DNA from: Pseudoalteromonas sp. A25
GTDB lineage: Bacteria; Pseudomonadota; Gammaproteobacteria; Enterobacterales; Alteromonadaceae
NCBI RefSeq assembly: GCF_009176705.1
Contig: NZ_AP021846.1
Span: 3,446,501 to 3,510,500, forward strand
Direction of reading: 5' to 3'
Length of the DNA stretch: 64,000 nucleotides
Shown here: positions 17,612 through 27,878 of the stretch, piece by piece
Layout of the letters: every line of letters begins with the position of its first letter
Numbering within the stretch: position 1 is the first letter of the stretch
Position numbers and translations under genes: made by a program
Notes under the pieces: model-generated
What the model saw: only the letters and a program-made list of their open reading frames with translations
What the model was told of the DNA's origin: nothing
Database searches by the model: none

Positions 17612-17848
17612 TTAAACTTTTTCGCCGCGAGCACGGATATCTACTAATACCGCGTCGATGCCTTTTTTATCGATAATACGCATACCTTTAGTAGTAGTAC
17701 GTAATGTAACGAAACGTTTTTCGCTTTCAACCCAGAAACGGTGTGTTTGTAGGTTAGGTAGGAAGCGACGCTTAGTAGCGTTGCGCGCGTGTGAACGGTG
17801 GTTACCTACCACTGGGCGCTTACCTGTAACTTGACAGACTTTAGACAT
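17612..17848 (-). CDS. rpmB: 50S ribosomal protein L28
   Basis: A 78-aa protein with the typical start [16 protein letters not shown] and the basic core [15 protein letters not shown]. First gene of the rpmB-rpmG operon, as in E. coli. A good sigma70 promoter lies 87-115 nt upstream. Cytosolic component of the large ribosomal subunit. Confidence 0.98.
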   Translation of the reverse strand: MSKVCQVTGKRPVVGNHRSHARNATKRRFLPNLQTHRFWVESEKRFVTLRTTTKGMRIIDKKGIDAVLVDIRARGEKV

Positions 17849-17934
17849 GTCTATGTATCTCCAATAACTTCGCTCGAGCTTAATTTTCCCTTGGACCTTA
17901 ACTGCGTAGCCCCGGGGTAAATCAGAGGGCGCTC

Positions 17935-17963
17935 TTTATACAGCATCTACAGGCAGAGATCAA
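17935..17963 (-). promoter_or_regulatory. Sigma70-type promoter of rpmB-rpmG
   Basis: On the minus strand TTGATC and TATAAA are separated by exactly 17 nt. A GC-rich discriminator (gagcgccc) follows, as expected for a growth-rate or ppGpp-controlled ribosomal promoter. It lies within the 274-nt gap between radC and rpmB. Confidence 0.65.
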
Positions 17964-18069
17964 GGATCTGATCCTATCTAATCAGCTCATGTGTAAATTT
18001 GATAGCGGCCAATTATAATGATCGAATGCCCCTTAGGAAAGCAAAAACTGCATTTAAATTAAACTAATT

Positions 18070-18096
18070 TGTAAAAATCACTGCAAAGTGATGTTT
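18070..18096 (-). terminator. Terminator after radC
   Basis: atcact / agtgat with loop gcaa, extended by flanking A and T runs; the minus strand reads TTTTTAC after the stem. It lies 31 nt past the radC stop and separates radC from rpmB-rpmG. Confidence 0.65.
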
Positions 18097-18122
18097 TTTA
18101 CAACTTTGTTGGCACAAGCGAG

Positions 18123-18797
18123 TCAAATTAGGCCTCGCTGTGCGAAAGAAATACATTGCTCACCGGCTACAATTAAGTGATCAAGCACATTAATGTCGAC
18201 CAATGCCAGCGCATTTTGCAGTTTTTTAGTAATTAATTTGTCCGCTTGGCTTGGCTCTGCAATTCCTGACGGATGATTATGGGCAAAAATAAGCGAAGCC
18301 GCATTGTACTTCAAAGCCGCTTTTACTACCTCTCGAGGATAAACACTCGCGGCATTAATTGTTCCTCTAAATAGCACTTCATCCTTTATGAGTCGGTTTT
18401 GATTATCTACATACAGCGCCATAAACACTTCATGATCCAGCCCCCGTAACTGTATCGACAAATAATCGCTCACAGCATTGGGGCAACTGAATAAAGTATC
18501 TCTTTGGCAGCGCTCTTTTAAATAGCGTTTACTTAACTCCAAAACGGCTTGTAACTGCACATACTTGGCCTCTCCTAAACCTTTGAGTTCACAAAATTCA
18601 CTTAAGCTGGCATTAAATAAGTTACTGAGTGTATGGTTTTGCGCTAATAATGATTGTGCTAGCTCAACAGCATTCATGCCACAAACACCTGTGCGTAAGA
18701 ATATAGCCAACAGCTCTGCATCAGATAAGGCATCAGGTCCGAGATGGAGCAGTTTTTCTCGTGGGCGCGTATGTACTGGTAATGTGTGTAATTGCAT
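18123..18797 (-). CDS. radC: RadC family JAB/MPN-domain protein
   Basis: A 224-aa protein with an N-terminal helix-hairpin-helix-like region (LKGLGEAKYVQLQAVLEL) and a C-terminal JAB/MPN metal-binding domain: EVLFRGTINAA supplies the Glu and HNHPSGIAEPSQAD the His-x-His...Ser...Asp zinc site. Once thought a DNA-repair protein; its biochemical role is still unclear. Position between rpmB and divergent coaBC matches E. coli. Length is normal for the family. Confidence 0.95.
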   Translation of the reverse strand: MQLHTLPVHTRPREKLLHLGPDALSDAELLAIFLRTGVCGMNAVELAQSLLAQNHTLSNLFNASLSEFCELKGLGEAKYVQLQAVLELSKRYLKERCQRDTLFSCPNAVSDYLSIQLRGLDHEVFMALYVDNQNRLIKDEVLFRGTINAASVYPREVVKAALKYNAASLIFAHNHPSGIAEPSQADKLITKKLQNALALVDINVLDHLIVAGEQCISFAQRGLI

Positions 18798-18934
18798 CTC
18801 TAGTCCTTAGAGTCGGAGTTCCATAATCGATAAAGTGTAGTGCGCTTAGAAAAATAATCAAAACCCCTTTAGTGCCATCAATATTACTGCTGTGTTATCT
18901 TTAACGCTTATAAAAATAATTCTGGATTTAGGGT

Positions 18935-20131
18935 ATGAGCCAACACCATAAAAAAATTGTGCTAGGGATCAGTGGCGGAATTGCAGCCTACAAATGTGCA
19001 GAACTCGTTAGACGCTTAAAAGAGCATGGCTGCATTGTAAAAGTTGTTATGACGGAATCAGCTAAACATTTCATCACACCTTTAACGATGCAAGCGGTAT
19101 CGGCTGAACCCGTTGCTGACTCACTCCTAGATCCAAATGCTGAAGCTGCTATGGGCCACATTGAGCTGGCCAAATGGGCCGACCTCATTTTAGTCGCACC
19201 AGCCAGTTGCAACATTATTGCTAAAATGGCGCAAGGACTCGCGGATGATTTACTAACCACTTTATTGTTAGCCACCCCTGCACAAGTCGCTGTAGCACCT
19301 GCAATGAACCAACAAATGTATGCCCATGGTGCGACTCAAGCCAACTTAAAAACGCTTGCTTCTCGTGGTGTGAAGATCTGGGGACCTGGCAAGGGCGAAC
19401 AAGCATGCGGTGATGTGGGCGCTGGGCGTATGTTAGAGCCGCACGAATTGGTAGAACTGTGCTTAGCGCCAGAACCGGCAACGGTATTGGCTGATGTCAC
19501 AGTCACAATCACTGCAGGTCCCACGCGTGAACCGCTGGACCCAGTGCGTTTTATTAGCAATCACAGCTCAGGAAAGATGGGATACGCTTTAGCACAAGCT
19601 GCTTTATTACTGGGTGCCAAAGTGAATTTAATTTCAGGTCCAGTGACTATTTCCCCACCCTGTGGTGCCAAAGTTTTCCCCGTCGAAAGCGCGATACAAA
19701 TGCGCGATGCGGCGCTTAAATTGGCGGGCGAATCGAATATTTTCATCGGCTGCGCAGCTGTTGCTGACTACCGAGTCGCACAAGTTGCTGAGCAAAAAAT
19801 CAAAAAGCAAGGCGATGAAATGAGCATAACCATGGTCAAAAACCCAGATATTATCGCTGAAGTGGCTGCGCTGAGAAAAAACCGACCTTATACGGTAGGC
19901 TTTGCGGCCGAAACACAAAATGTTGAACAGTATGCTCAAGGTAAGTTGAAAAACAAAAACTTAGATATGATCTGTGCCAATGATGTCTCGCGCCAAGGGC
20001 TTGGGTTTAACGCCGACAACAACGCGCTCACGCTATTTTGGCCGAATGAAAGTCTCGAGTTACCTGAAGCTGATAAGCAAGCTCTTGCTATGAGCGTGTT
20101 AATGGAAATAACCAAAAGGCTTGATTATTAA
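18935..20131 (+). CDS. coaBC: Bifunctional phosphopantothenoylcysteine decarboxylase / phosphopantothenate-cysteine ligase
   Basis: A 398-aa fused enzyme for two steps of coenzyme A synthesis: CTP-dependent ligation of cysteine to 4'-phosphopantothenate (CoaB), then FMN-dependent decarboxylation (CoaC). The CoaC domain is about residues 1-185 ([10 protein letters not shown], active-site His in [18 protein letters not shown]). The CoaB domain is about 190-398 ([34 protein letters not shown]). It is divergent from radC as in E. coli. dut, which usually follows, is missing; slmA comes next after 119 nt. Confidence 0.97.
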   Translation: MSQHHKKIVLGISGGIAAYKCAELVRRLKEHGCIVKVVMTESAKHFITPLTMQAVSAEPVADSLLDPNAEAAMGHIELAKWADLILVAPASCNIIAKMAQGLADDLLTTLLLATPAQVAVAPAMNQQMYAHGATQANLKTLASRGVKIWGPGKGEQACGDVGAGRMLEPHELVELCLAPEPATVLADVTVTITAGPTREPLDPVRFISNHSSGKMGYALAQAALLLGAKVNLISGPVTISPPCGAKVFPVESAIQMRDAALKLAGESNIFIGCAAVADYRVAQVAEQKIKKQGDEMSITMVKNPDIIAEVAALRKNRPYTVGFAAETQNVEQYAQGKLKNKNLDMICANDVSRQGLGFNADNNALTLFWPNESLELPEADKQALAMSVLMEITKRLDY

Positions 20132-20250
20132 GCAACTTTTTAAAGTGCTGGCACCAAGCTGAATAAAGCATTAACATAAGGCCCCGAGCAATAGGTGTGA
20201 GCTGCTTGGGGTTTGCACTGACCATAATAACGATAACGAAAGGAAAGTTC

Positions 20251-20841
20251 ATGCCAGCGACTAAACGCAGTAATCGCAAAGAGCAAATACTACAATCTCT
20301 CGCACAAATGCTTGAAACTAGCCCAGGTCAACGCATCACCACAGCTAAACTGGCCGCTGAAGTGGGTGTATCTGAAGCCGCACTTTATCGCCACTTTCCT
20401 AGCAAAGCGCGTATGTTTGAGGGGTTAATTGAATTTATCGAAGATACCCTTTTGTCACGTATCAACCTCATTTTAGAAAACGAAAAAGAAACCCAAGGGC
20501 GCATCTACAATATCTTGATGTTGCTATTAGCGTTTGCAGAAAAAAATCCAGGTATTACTCGAATTTTAACCGGTGATGCGCTGCAAGGTGAGCAAGAACG
20601 CCTAAGAGAACGTGTACAAAGCTTGTTTGAAAAACTCGAAACGCAATTCAAACAAGTACTACGAGAGCGAAAGCTAAGAGAAGGCAAAGCGTTTGCTACC
20701 GAAGAAGGCGCATTGGCAAACCTATTTTTAGCTTACGTAGAGGGTAAAATGAACCAGTTTGTGCGTAGTGACTTTAAAGCGCTTCCTAGCAGCCAATTTG
20801 AAAAACAGTGGCTAGAGCTACAAAAGATCTGGCTTGCTTGA
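20251..20841 (+). CDS. slmA: Nucleoid occlusion factor SlmA
   Basis: A 196-aa TetR-family DNA-binding protein that blocks FtsZ assembly over unsegregated chromosome. The N-terminal helix-turn-helix ([22 protein letters not shown]) matches SlmA closely, as do the dimerisation helices and the ending WLELQKIWL. The start MPATKRSNR at 20251 follows AAGGAAAG; the frame is open 54 nt further upstream without a ribosome-binding site. It follows coaBC, its usual neighbour region. Confidence 0.95.
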   Translation: MPATKRSNRKEQILQSLAQMLETSPGQRITTAKLAAEVGVSEAALYRHFPSKARMFEGLIEFIEDTLLSRINLILENEKETQGRIYNILMLLLAFAEKNPGITRILTGDALQGEQERLRERVQSLFEKLETQFKQVLRERKLREGKAFATEEGALANLFLAYVEGKMNQFVRSDFKALPSSQFEKQWLELQKIWLA

Positions 20842-20996
20842 TCTGACTTGCATAAATTAACCACCAAACAGAATAAGAGATAAACAGGACAAAGTTCCCT
20901 TTTTATCTCTTACAATACCACATTTGCCGCAACCTCCTTTAGCCATTTGACTCAGTTGTGTTACAACGAGGTATGGTTAACCACAAGTCCACACAT

Positions 20997-23756
20997 ATGA
21001 AATTCATACACTCAGTGCTCAGTGCTAGCATCGTTTTCGCTTGCACCACGCATGCTGCACCAACCGAAAAATCACTACAGTTCCAAGATATTTTTGATTT
21101 TCGTTATGCCCAAAATACTGTTCTATCTGACAACGGCCAAGTTCTATCTTTTTCCGCCAAGCCATACAGAGGCAACAGCGAAGGCCTAGTTTATGATTTA
21201 ACATCCAATCAACTGATTGCAAGTGTCCCCCGAGGAGCTAAACCTCTCATCAACCAGTCTGCAACTTGGGTTACCTTTACCCAGCAGCCTTCTTTACTCG
21301 ACAAAGAAACTGCATCTAAAAAAGAAAAGAAAACACTGCCAAAGAACCTGGTATTGGTAAATACCCAAACTAAGCAACAGCAAGAGTTTACAGATATTGT
21401 TGACTATCAAGTGTCTGATGACGGTAATTGGCTAGCTTATAGAGAAAAAAACAAAGCAGAAAAAACAACCGACCCAAAAAACTCTACACAACCGAGTATC
21501 CAGGCAGACAAAAAAGACCCGCTTCATACGTTAGTGATCGTCAACTTAAACGATGAAAATACACTTCGCATTGAGCATGTGGGTAACTACGCGCTAAGCC
21601 CCAAAAGCAAAGGGGTGTTGTTAAATCAACGCTCAGAAGATGGTAGTAAAAACCGTATTAGCTTTATCGAGCTGAACAACGCCAAACAACATATTTTATT
21701 TGATGAGCCAGGGATCACTATCAGCAGCTCAGCTTGGCATCCAGATGGAAACTTGGTGGCATTTTATCAGGGAAATTATGTAAATAACGACCCACTTCGT
21801 CGCGATTACCAGCTCACGCTATGGGATGCAGATAATAATTCAACACACATAATTGACAACCCAGATGGCTGGTTTAATGGTAAATCAGCTAACATCGAGT
21901 GGTCGCAAGACGGTGAACGCTTATACTTTGAAAATCGTCCTGAACTGCAAAGCAAAGTCGATGAACCGAAATATCACGATCAGGCCTCATTGACTGACTT
22001 CAATACAATTCGCGCTCAAAAAGGGTTAAAAATCTGGCACAACACAGACCCAGAAATAAAGCCTCGAGAGGTAAAAACGTGGGAGAAAACAGACAAACAA
22101 CGTCATTATCAGGCGGTCTATCACGTAAATGGCCAGCGAGTATCGCAATTAACAGATGAGCAAGTCCCAAATTTAACTCTGAACACCGAAGCGCCATTCT
22201 TACTAGCAAGTAACGACCTTCCCTACTTAAAACAAATTATGTATAAGGGGTTTTATCAAGACTACTATGCAGTGCAAGTTGCAACCGGTGCTAAGCAATT
22301 GATTGTTAAAGAGTCACCTTTTAAGCCCAGCCTATCTCCCACCGGCACTCACGCCGTATATTTTGCAAATAGCCAAGTGTGGCTCAAAGATTTACATAAA
22401 CAGAAAATCTCGCCGTTAACAGCCGCTGTGCGCGAGGCCATTTTTGCTGATGACAAACATGATTATCCGCAACCACAATCAGGCTATGGATTTGCGGGCT
22501 GGCAGCTTGATGGCAGCGTTGTTTATGTTTACTCCAAATATGACATATGGGCCTTTGATATCAACACCCAAAAAGCAACACGCCTCACCCAAGGTAGAGA
22601 AACAAACACCAAATACCGCGTTGTGCAACTAGACGACAAAAAGGTAGGCTTCACAAAAAATGAAACCCTTATATTAAAGGCACATAACCTTGAAAATAAG
22701 CAAACTCACATTGCCACTTTAGCACTGGCAAACGATACACTAACCACGGTACTGGCTGCTCAAGCGCGATTTGATGTCGTTAAAAAAGCTAAAAATGCCG
22801 ATAAAGTTATTTTTACCAAACAAACCTATCAGCAATTCCCTGACTACTGGCAAAGTAACCTAAGTTTTGAAACACCAAAACAAATTACTGATTTAAACCC
22901 TCAGGTGAGTCAGTTTGCATGGGGGCAACAGCCCGAGTTGGTGAAATACAAAGGTTATAATGGTGAAGACCTACAAGGTGTACTGATAAAGCCAGCTGGC
23001 TACAAAAAAGGCGATAAAGTGCCTGTGGTGATTTACTTTTATCGCTACATGAGCCAACGCATGTATGATTTCCCTAAAATGGAGCTTAATCATAGGCCTA
23101 ACTTCCCTATGTTTACCTCTAATGGTTATGCCCTATTTTTACCAGATATCCGCTTTGAAATCGGCCATCCGGGACCTTCATCAACGCAAACGATGATCAA
23201 TGCAGCGCAAAAACTGATTGATATTGGCGTAGCACACCCGGATAAAATTGGTCTGCAAGGCCACTCATGGGCTGGTTATCAAAGTGCATTTATGGTCACA
23301 CAAACTGACATGTTTAAAGCGGTTGTATCTGGAGCACCGGTATCTAACATGACTTCAGCGTACAGTGGCATACGTTTAAAGTCGGGGCTTGCACGTCAAT
23401 TCCAATATGAAACGGGACAAAGCAGAATTGGTAAATCTTTAGTCGAAGCGCCTGAGCTCTACATCGAAAATTCACCAGTGTTCTTTGCTGATCAGGTAAA
23501 TACCCCTATTTTAATCATGTTTGGGGACAAAGACGGTGCGGTGCCGTGGCAAGAGGGAATACAGTACTATCTTGCGCTACGCCGTCACAATAAAGATGCA
23601 ATATTCCTGCAGTACGAGGGAGAACCGCATCATCTCAAGCAATTTCCAAATCAACTCGACTTTTCAATTCGCATGATGGAGTACTTTGACCATCATCTTA
23701 AAGGAAAACCAGCTGCTAACTGGATAAAACAAGGCGAAGCATATATCGCCGAATAA
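20997..23756 (+). CDS. S9-family serine peptidase (prolyl oligopeptidase fold), exported
   Basis: A protein of about 919 aa. A signal peptide (KFIHSVLSASIVFACTTHAA) supports the ATG at 20997, though in-frame starts exist at 20958 and 20973. An N-terminal beta-propeller (about 30-640) precedes the catalytic alpha/beta-hydrolase domain. The nucleophile Ser is in GHSWAGY, the Asp in FGDKDGAVPW, the His in GEPHHLKQ. S9 enzymes of this type act as periplasmic oligo- or dipeptidyl peptidases. A Lys-rich insertion near residues 100-185 is unusually hydrophilic. Single gene with its own terminator, inserted between slmA and gmk. Confidence 0.9.
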   Translation: MKFIHSVLSASIVFACTTHAAPTEKSLQFQDIFDFRYAQNTVLSDNGQVLSFSAKPYRGNSEGLVYDLTSNQLIASVPRGAKPLINQSATWVTFTQQPSLLDKETASKKEKKTLPKNLVLVNTQTKQQQEFTDIVDYQVSDDGNWLAYREKNKAEKTTDPKNSTQPSIQADKKDPLHTLVIVNLNDENTLRIEHVGNYALSPKSKGVLLNQRSEDGSKNRISFIELNNAKQHILFDEPGITISSSAWHPDGNLVAFYQGNYVNNDPLRRDYQLTLWDADNNSTHIIDNPDGWFNGKSANIEWSQDGERLYFENRPELQSKVDEPKYHDQASLTDFNTIRAQKGLKIWHNTDPEIKPREVKTWEKTDKQRHYQAVYHVNGQRVSQLTDEQVPNLTLNTEAPFLLASNDLPYLKQIMYKGFYQDYYAVQVATGAKQLIVKESPFKPSLSPTGTHAVYFANSQVWLKDLHKQKISPLTAAVREAIFADDKHDYPQPQSGYGFAGWQLDGSVVYVYSKYDIWAFDINTQKATRLTQGRETNTKYRVVQLDDKKVGFTKNETLILKAHNLENKQTHIATLALANDTLTTVLAAQARFDVVKKAKNADKVIFTKQTYQQFPDYWQSNLSFETPKQITDLNPQVSQFAWGQQPELVKYKGYNGEDLQGVLIKPAGYKKGDKVPVVIYFYRYMSQRMYDFPKMELNHRPNFPMFTSNGYALFLPDIRFEIGHPGPSSTQTMINAAQKLIDIGVAHPDKIGLQGHSWAGYQSAFMVTQTDMFKAVVSGAPVSNMTSAYSGIRLKSGLARQFQYETGQSRIGKSLVEAPELYIENSPVFFADQVNTPILIMFGDKDGAVPWQEGIQYYLALRRHNKDAIFLQYEGEPHHLKQFPNQLDFSIRMMEYFDHHLKGKPAANWIKQGEAYIAE

Positions 23757-23764
23757 CCCACTTC

Positions 23765-23792
23765 AGCCCAAGTAATTTACTTGGGCTTTTTA
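23765..23792 (+). terminator. Terminator after the S9 peptidase
   Basis: agcccaagta / tacttgggct with a 3-nt loop, then tttt, 9 nt past the stop codon. Confidence 0.9.
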
Positions 23793-23889
23793 TTGACTAG
23801 CTTATATGAAACGTAGCGTTTAAAATGTGCGTTTAGATTGATTTTAGCTGTGGCAACCCTTCGCCACTTTATATAAAGAGCAACTTCCT

Positions 23890-24513
23890 ATGACGACAGC
23901 AACGCGTGGTAATCTTTTTATTCTTTCCTCTCCTTCCGGTGCCGGTAAATCTAGCTTAATTAAAGCGTTATTAACTAAACACCAAGACATAAAAATGTCT
24001 GTCTCACATACCACACGCGCACCACGTCTAGGAGAAAATGACGGTGAGCATTATCACTTTGTAACAGAAGCTGACTTCAATGCGCTGATCTTGAATGATG
24101 ACTTTTTTGAGTGGGCCAAAGTATTTGATAATTATTATGGCACCTCTAAAGGTGCAGTTGAAACACAATTGAATGAAGGCCTAGACGTATTTTTGGATAT
24201 CGACTGGCAAGGTGCCCAGCAAGTTCGTAAGCTAGCGCCTGAGGTTAAAACCATCTTTATCTTACCGCCTTCTCAGCAAGAGCTAGAAAACAGACTCAAT
24301 GGCCGAGGTCAAGATTCCAAAGAAGTGATCGCTTCGCGTATGGCTCAAGCCAAATCCGAAAGCTCGCACTACAACGAATTTGACTATGTACTCGTTAATG
24401 ACGACTTTGATACGACCTTAGAGCAATTAGAGCATATTGTAATGGCCGCGCGCATGGAGCTAAAAGCTCAGCAAGCACGTCATGGTCAACTTATTAGCGA
24501 TCTTTTACGCTAA
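23890..24513 (+). CDS. gmk: Guanylate kinase
   Basis: A 207-aa enzyme phosphorylating GMP to GDP with ATP. The P-loop is [30 protein letters not shown] is the GMP-binding region; [11 protein letters not shown] belongs to the core. Length matches E. coli Gmk. First of the conserved run gmk-rpoZ-spoT, linking GTP supply and ppGpp metabolism; ppGpp inhibits Gmk in many bacteria. Confidence 0.98.
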   Translation: MTTATRGNLFILSSPSGAGKSSLIKALLTKHQDIKMSVSHTTRAPRLGENDGEHYHFVTEADFNALILNDDFFEWAKVFDNYYGTSKGAVETQLNEGLDVFLDIDWQGAQQVRKLAPEVKTIFILPPSQQELENRLNGRGQDSKEVIASRMAQAKSESSHYNEFDYVLVNDDFDTTLEQLEHIVMAARMELKAQQARHGQLISDLLR

Positions 24514-24604
24514 TTTTTGATAAATTTTAACCATCCACTTGGCGAACTGCTTCCCTTGCAGTAAACTAGCCTTTTGGAAATGAATTTAACTTTGGAGTGC
24601 TTCG

Positions 24605-24880
24605 ATGGCTCGCGTAACTGTAGAAGATGCAGTAGATGCAATTGGTAACCGTTTTGATTTAATCTTGGTAGCAGCGCGTCGCGCTCGTCAAATCGCTGTA
24701 GGTGGTAAAGACCCTATGGTTGATGCTGAAAACGATAAGCCAACGGTTATCGCTTTGCGTGAAATTGAAAAAGGTCTTGTGAACAACTCTTCATTAGACG
24801 TAATCGATCGTGAAGAACAGCAAAACCAAGAAGCTGCAGAACTTGCAGCCGTTGCAGCTATTGTAGGCGGCAACAACTAA
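24605..24880 (+). CDS. rpoZ: RNA polymerase omega subunit
   Basis: A 91-aa subunit starting [19 protein letters not shown], which holds the beta-prime-binding residues; the C-terminal [17 protein letters not shown] is the usual Ala/Glu-rich tail. It aids RNA polymerase assembly and forms part of a ppGpp-binding site. Preceded by ttggagtg, followed by a terminator, so spoT probably also has its own promoter. Confidence 0.98.
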   Translation: MARVTVEDAVDAIGNRFDLILVAARRARQIAVGGKDPMVDAENDKPTVIALREIEKGLVNNSSLDVIDREEQQNQEAAELAAVAAIVGGNN

Positions 24881-24900
24881 AACGTATTTAGTTTTTATGA

Positions 24901-24933
24901 CAATGCCAGCATTTTTGCTGGCATTGTTGTTTT
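24901..24933 (+). terminator. Terminator after rpoZ
   Basis: caatgccagc / gctggcattg, a 10-bp stem with an attttt loop, followed by ttgtttta. It lies 20 nt past the rpoZ stop. Confidence 0.85.
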
Positions 24934-25048
24934 ATAGCCCAATAAATGCCGTACCTAAAAATAAAGTCTGGCCTAGTCGTTGGTTTCTCTTTCATTTCAT
25001 CGTATATTCGTTACATATCGATAACTTCACCGGAACAATGGAGCGTGA

Positions 25049-27151
25049 ATGTATCTTTTTGAAGGCCTAAAAAAGAAAATCTCTGAGTATTTATCGCCCG
25101 CCGACGTAGAGCTTGTACAAAAAGCGTATGTTGTAGCTCGTGAAGCTCACGAAGGTCAAACCCGCTCAAGTGGGGAACCATATATCACCCACCCTGTTGA
25201 GGTGACACAAATACTCGCGGGAATGCGCTTAGATCATGAAACGCTCATGGCAGCGCTCATGCACGATGTCATTGAGGATACTGACTTTAGTCAGCAAGAT
25301 TTAGCGGAAATATTTGGTGATACCGTTGCTGAACTCGTTGAAGGCGTCAGTAAGTTAGACAAGCTGAGCTTTAAAGATAAAAAACAGTTTCAGGCTGAAA
25401 ACTATCGCAAAATGATCATGGCGATGACGCAAGATATTCGCGTTATTTTGATAAAACTTGCCGATAGAACACACAATATGCGCACGCTTGGCGCCCTTCG
25501 CCCTGACAAGCGACGCCGCATAGCCCGTGAAACGCTAGAAATTTTTGCGCCTATCGCAAACCGCTTGGGTATTCACGACATTAAAAATGAGCTTGAAGAT
25601 TTAGGTTTTCAAGCGCTCTACCCTATGCGTCACCGTGCGCTCAAATCAGAAGTTGCTAAGGCACGCGGTAATCGCAAAGAAGTGATCAGCAATATTCAGA
25701 CCGAAATAGAATCTCGATTACAAGAATCGGGGATCCTAGCTTCTGTCAGCGGTCGAGAAAAGCACCTATACAGCATATACAAAAAAATGCTCAACAAAGA
25801 GTTAATGTTCAATGAAGTAATGGACATCTATGCTTTTAGAATTAACGTTGACAACCTTGATACCTGCTATCGAGTTTTAGGTGTAGTACATAACTTGTAC
25901 AAACCGATTGAAACGCGATTTAAAGACTATATAGCCGTACCTAAAACCAACGGCTACCAATCATTGCACACCTCCTTAGTAGGGCCTCATGGTATCCCTG
26001 TAGAAATACAAATTCGTACCCATGATATGGACCACATGGCAGACAAAGGGGTTGCAGCCCACTGGATGTATAAAAAGGCAGGAGACAACGCGGGGCATAC
26101 AGCCCAGCAACGAGCTCGACAGTGGATGCAAAGCCTACTTGAATTACAGCAAAGTGCCGGCTCATCATTTGAATTTGTTGAAAACGTGAAAACTGAGCTA
26201 TTCCCAGAAGAAATTTACGTTTTCACACCTGATGGTCGTATTGTTGAATTGCCAATGGGTGCTACCGCTGTTGACTTTGCCTATGCGGTGCACACCGACG
26301 TTGGTAACACCTGTGTTGGTGCACGTGTAAACCGCAAGCCTTATCCTTTAAGTAAAGCACTTGATACGGGTCAAACCGTTGAGGTTATAACCAGCTCAGG
26401 CGCGCATCCAAATGCAACCTGGCTCAACTTTATAGTTACAGGTAAGGCGCGTTTAGGCGTGCGTAATTACCTAAAAAGTCAGCATCAAGAAGAAGCGATA
26501 CAGCTCGGTAGACGTCTTTTGGATTCTGCCCTTGGCGAAAGTAAACTTGATGATATTCCGCAAGAAAATATCAATCGAGTTTTAGAAGAGCATAAGCTGG
26601 CTACCCTGTTAGAGCTTTTGGTTGAAATTGGCACAGGTAACATTATGAGTGTGCTGATAGCCAAGCGCTTACTGCAAACAGATGATGGTATCGAAAACGT
26701 TGCAAAACGGGCCAAAGCAGCCATCATAGGCACAGAGGGCATGTTGGTAAACTACTCGAAATGCTGCCGACCGGTTCCTGGTGATGCCATAACCGCTTAT
26801 GTGAGCCAAGGTAAAGGGCTGAACGTACACCGCCAAGAGTGTAAAAACATCAAAGGTTGGGAAAATGAACGTTCTAAATACTTTGTTGTAAAATGGGAAG
26901 ACAACCCAGAAAAAGAATATATTGCAGCGCTAAGAGTGGAAATTATCAATCACCAAGGTGCATTAGCAAAACTGACCAACGTGGTAGCCAGTACTCAAGC
27001 GAATATCGTTGAAATAGCTACTGATGAAAAAGAAAGTAACTTATACGTGATAGATTTAGGCATAACCGTAAAAGACCGTATTCACGTCGCTAATATTATG
27101 CGTCGCATTCGCGTAATGCCAGATGTTCAACGCGTATATCGTAAGAAATAG
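25049..27151 (+). CDS. spoT: Bifunctional (p)ppGpp synthase/hydrolase SpoT
   Basis: A 700-aa cytosolic enzyme of the stringent response, close to the E. coli length. Domains in order: HD hydrolase (about 20-200; [17 protein letters not shown]), RelA/SpoT synthetase (about 235-350; [14 protein letters not shown]), TGS (about 385-445; [19 protein letters not shown]), helical region, conserved-Cys region (KCCRPVPGD) and a C-terminal ACT domain ([20 protein letters not shown]). The hydrolase HD motif is intact. It starts well after the rpoZ terminator and is followed after 8 nt by ridA, a likely cotranscript. Confidence 0.98.
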   Translation: MYLFEGLKKKISEYLSPADVELVQKAYVVAREAHEGQTRSSGEPYITHPVEVTQILAGMRLDHETLMAALMHDVIEDTDFSQQDLAEIFGDTVAELVEGVSKLDKLSFKDKKQFQAENYRKMIMAMTQDIRVILIKLADRTHNMRTLGALRPDKRRRIARETLEIFAPIANRLGIHDIKNELEDLGFQALYPMRHRALKSEVAKARGNRKEVISNIQTEIESRLQESGILASVSGREKHLYSIYKKMLNKELMFNEVMDIYAFRINVDNLDTCYRVLGVVHNLYKPIETRFKDYIAVPKTNGYQSLHTSLVGPHGIPVEIQIRTHDMDHMADKGVAAHWMYKKAGDNAGHTAQQRARQWMQSLLELQQSAGSSFEFVENVKTELFPEEIYVFTPDGRIVELPMGATAVDFAYAVHTDVGNTCVGARVNRKPYPLSKALDTGQTVEVITSSGAHPNATWLNFIVTGKARLGVRNYLKSQHQEEAIQLGRRLLDSALGESKLDDIPQENINRVLEEHKLATLLELLVEIGTGNIMSVLIAKRLLQTDDGIENVAKRAKAAIIGTEGMLVNYSKCCRPVPGDAITAYVSQGKGLNVHRQECKNIKGWENERSKYFVVKWEDNPEKEYIAALRVEIINHQGALAKLTNVVASTQANIVEIATDEKESNLYVIDLGITVKDRIHVANIMRRIRVMPDVQRVYRKK

Positions 27152-27159
27152 GATTAACA

Positions 27160-27552
27160 ATGAATAAAGCGATTATCTCTACCGATCAAGCACCTGCTGC
27201 GATTGGTACATACAACCAAGCAGTTAAAGTGGGTACTGCTGTATACTTATCAGGGCAAATTCCTCTAGTGCCAGAAACCATGGAAATGGTGTCTGATGAC
27301 TTTGCACAGCAAGCTCAACAAGTATTTAAAAATCTAACGGCTGTATGTGAAGCCGCAGGTGGACAACTGCAGGATATGGTGAAGGTTAATATTTTCTTAA
27401 CCGACTTAAGCAATTTTGCCACCGTAAACGAAATTATGAGCCAACACTTTAAAACGCCATACCCTGCACGTGCAGCCATTGGTGTGAAAGAGCTACCTAA
27501 AGGGTCTCAAATTGAGATTGATGGCATCATGGAACTGCCATCCACTAACTAA
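27160..27552 (+). CDS. ridA: RidA family reactive enamine/imine deaminase
   Basis: A 130-aa trimeric deaminase that hydrolyses reactive 2-aminoacrylate-type enamines from PLP enzymes. Features: start with [18 protein letters not shown], the Arg in PARAAIGV that binds the substrate carboxylate, and [13 protein letters not shown] near the end. It lies 8 nt after spoT, so it is probably in the same transcript. A clear terminator follows. Confidence 0.95.
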   Translation: MNKAIISTDQAPAAIGTYNQAVKVGTAVYLSGQIPLVPETMEMVSDDFAQQAQQVFKNLTAVCEAAGGQLQDMVKVNIFLTDLSNFATVNEIMSQHFKTPYPARAAIGVKELPKGSQIEIDGIMELPSTN

Positions 27553-27575
27553 TAAAATTCATCCATTAGTATTAT

Positions 27576-27601
27576 AAGCTGCATTTATGCAGCTTTTTTT
27601 A
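27576..27601 (+). terminator. Terminator after ridA
   Basis: aagctgcat / atgcagctt with a 2-nt loop and then seven T. The rest of the 317-bp gap up to the FapA-like gene holds a weak promoter-like pair (tttgat ... tataat, 27611-27638) and a possibly degenerate ATACCAA-type repeat, but no gene. Confidence 0.9.
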
Positions 27602-27698
27602 TCTCTGTTCTTTGATCTTAAGCACTTGACTCTATAATATTTATTAAGCACTCTGTAACTAATACTTTTGTTTTTTGTCATAGCTAATGATTGGCTTG

Positions 27699-27857
27699 AT
27701 ACCAAATACTTAATAAGGTCGCGTAGTTTAGACGCATTACGTTTTGACCCATAACACAGGCAGGTTTTGATATTTAGTGGGTCTTTGTGATATTCATTAG
27801 ACAGTTAACGCAAAGTGAGGCTTTCCAAACGCGTTAGGGGTTTATGGTAATTGGTAT
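27699..27857. repeat. Possible degenerate ATACCAA-type palindromic repeat
   Basis: ataccaaat and attggtat bound 159 bp, the same spacing as in the clear element at 17185-17346. Internal arm pairing is poor, so this may be an old copy or chance. It lies entirely upstream of the FapA-like gene. Confidence 0.25.
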
Positions 27858-27878
27858 AACGGGTAAAGGGTGGTAAAC

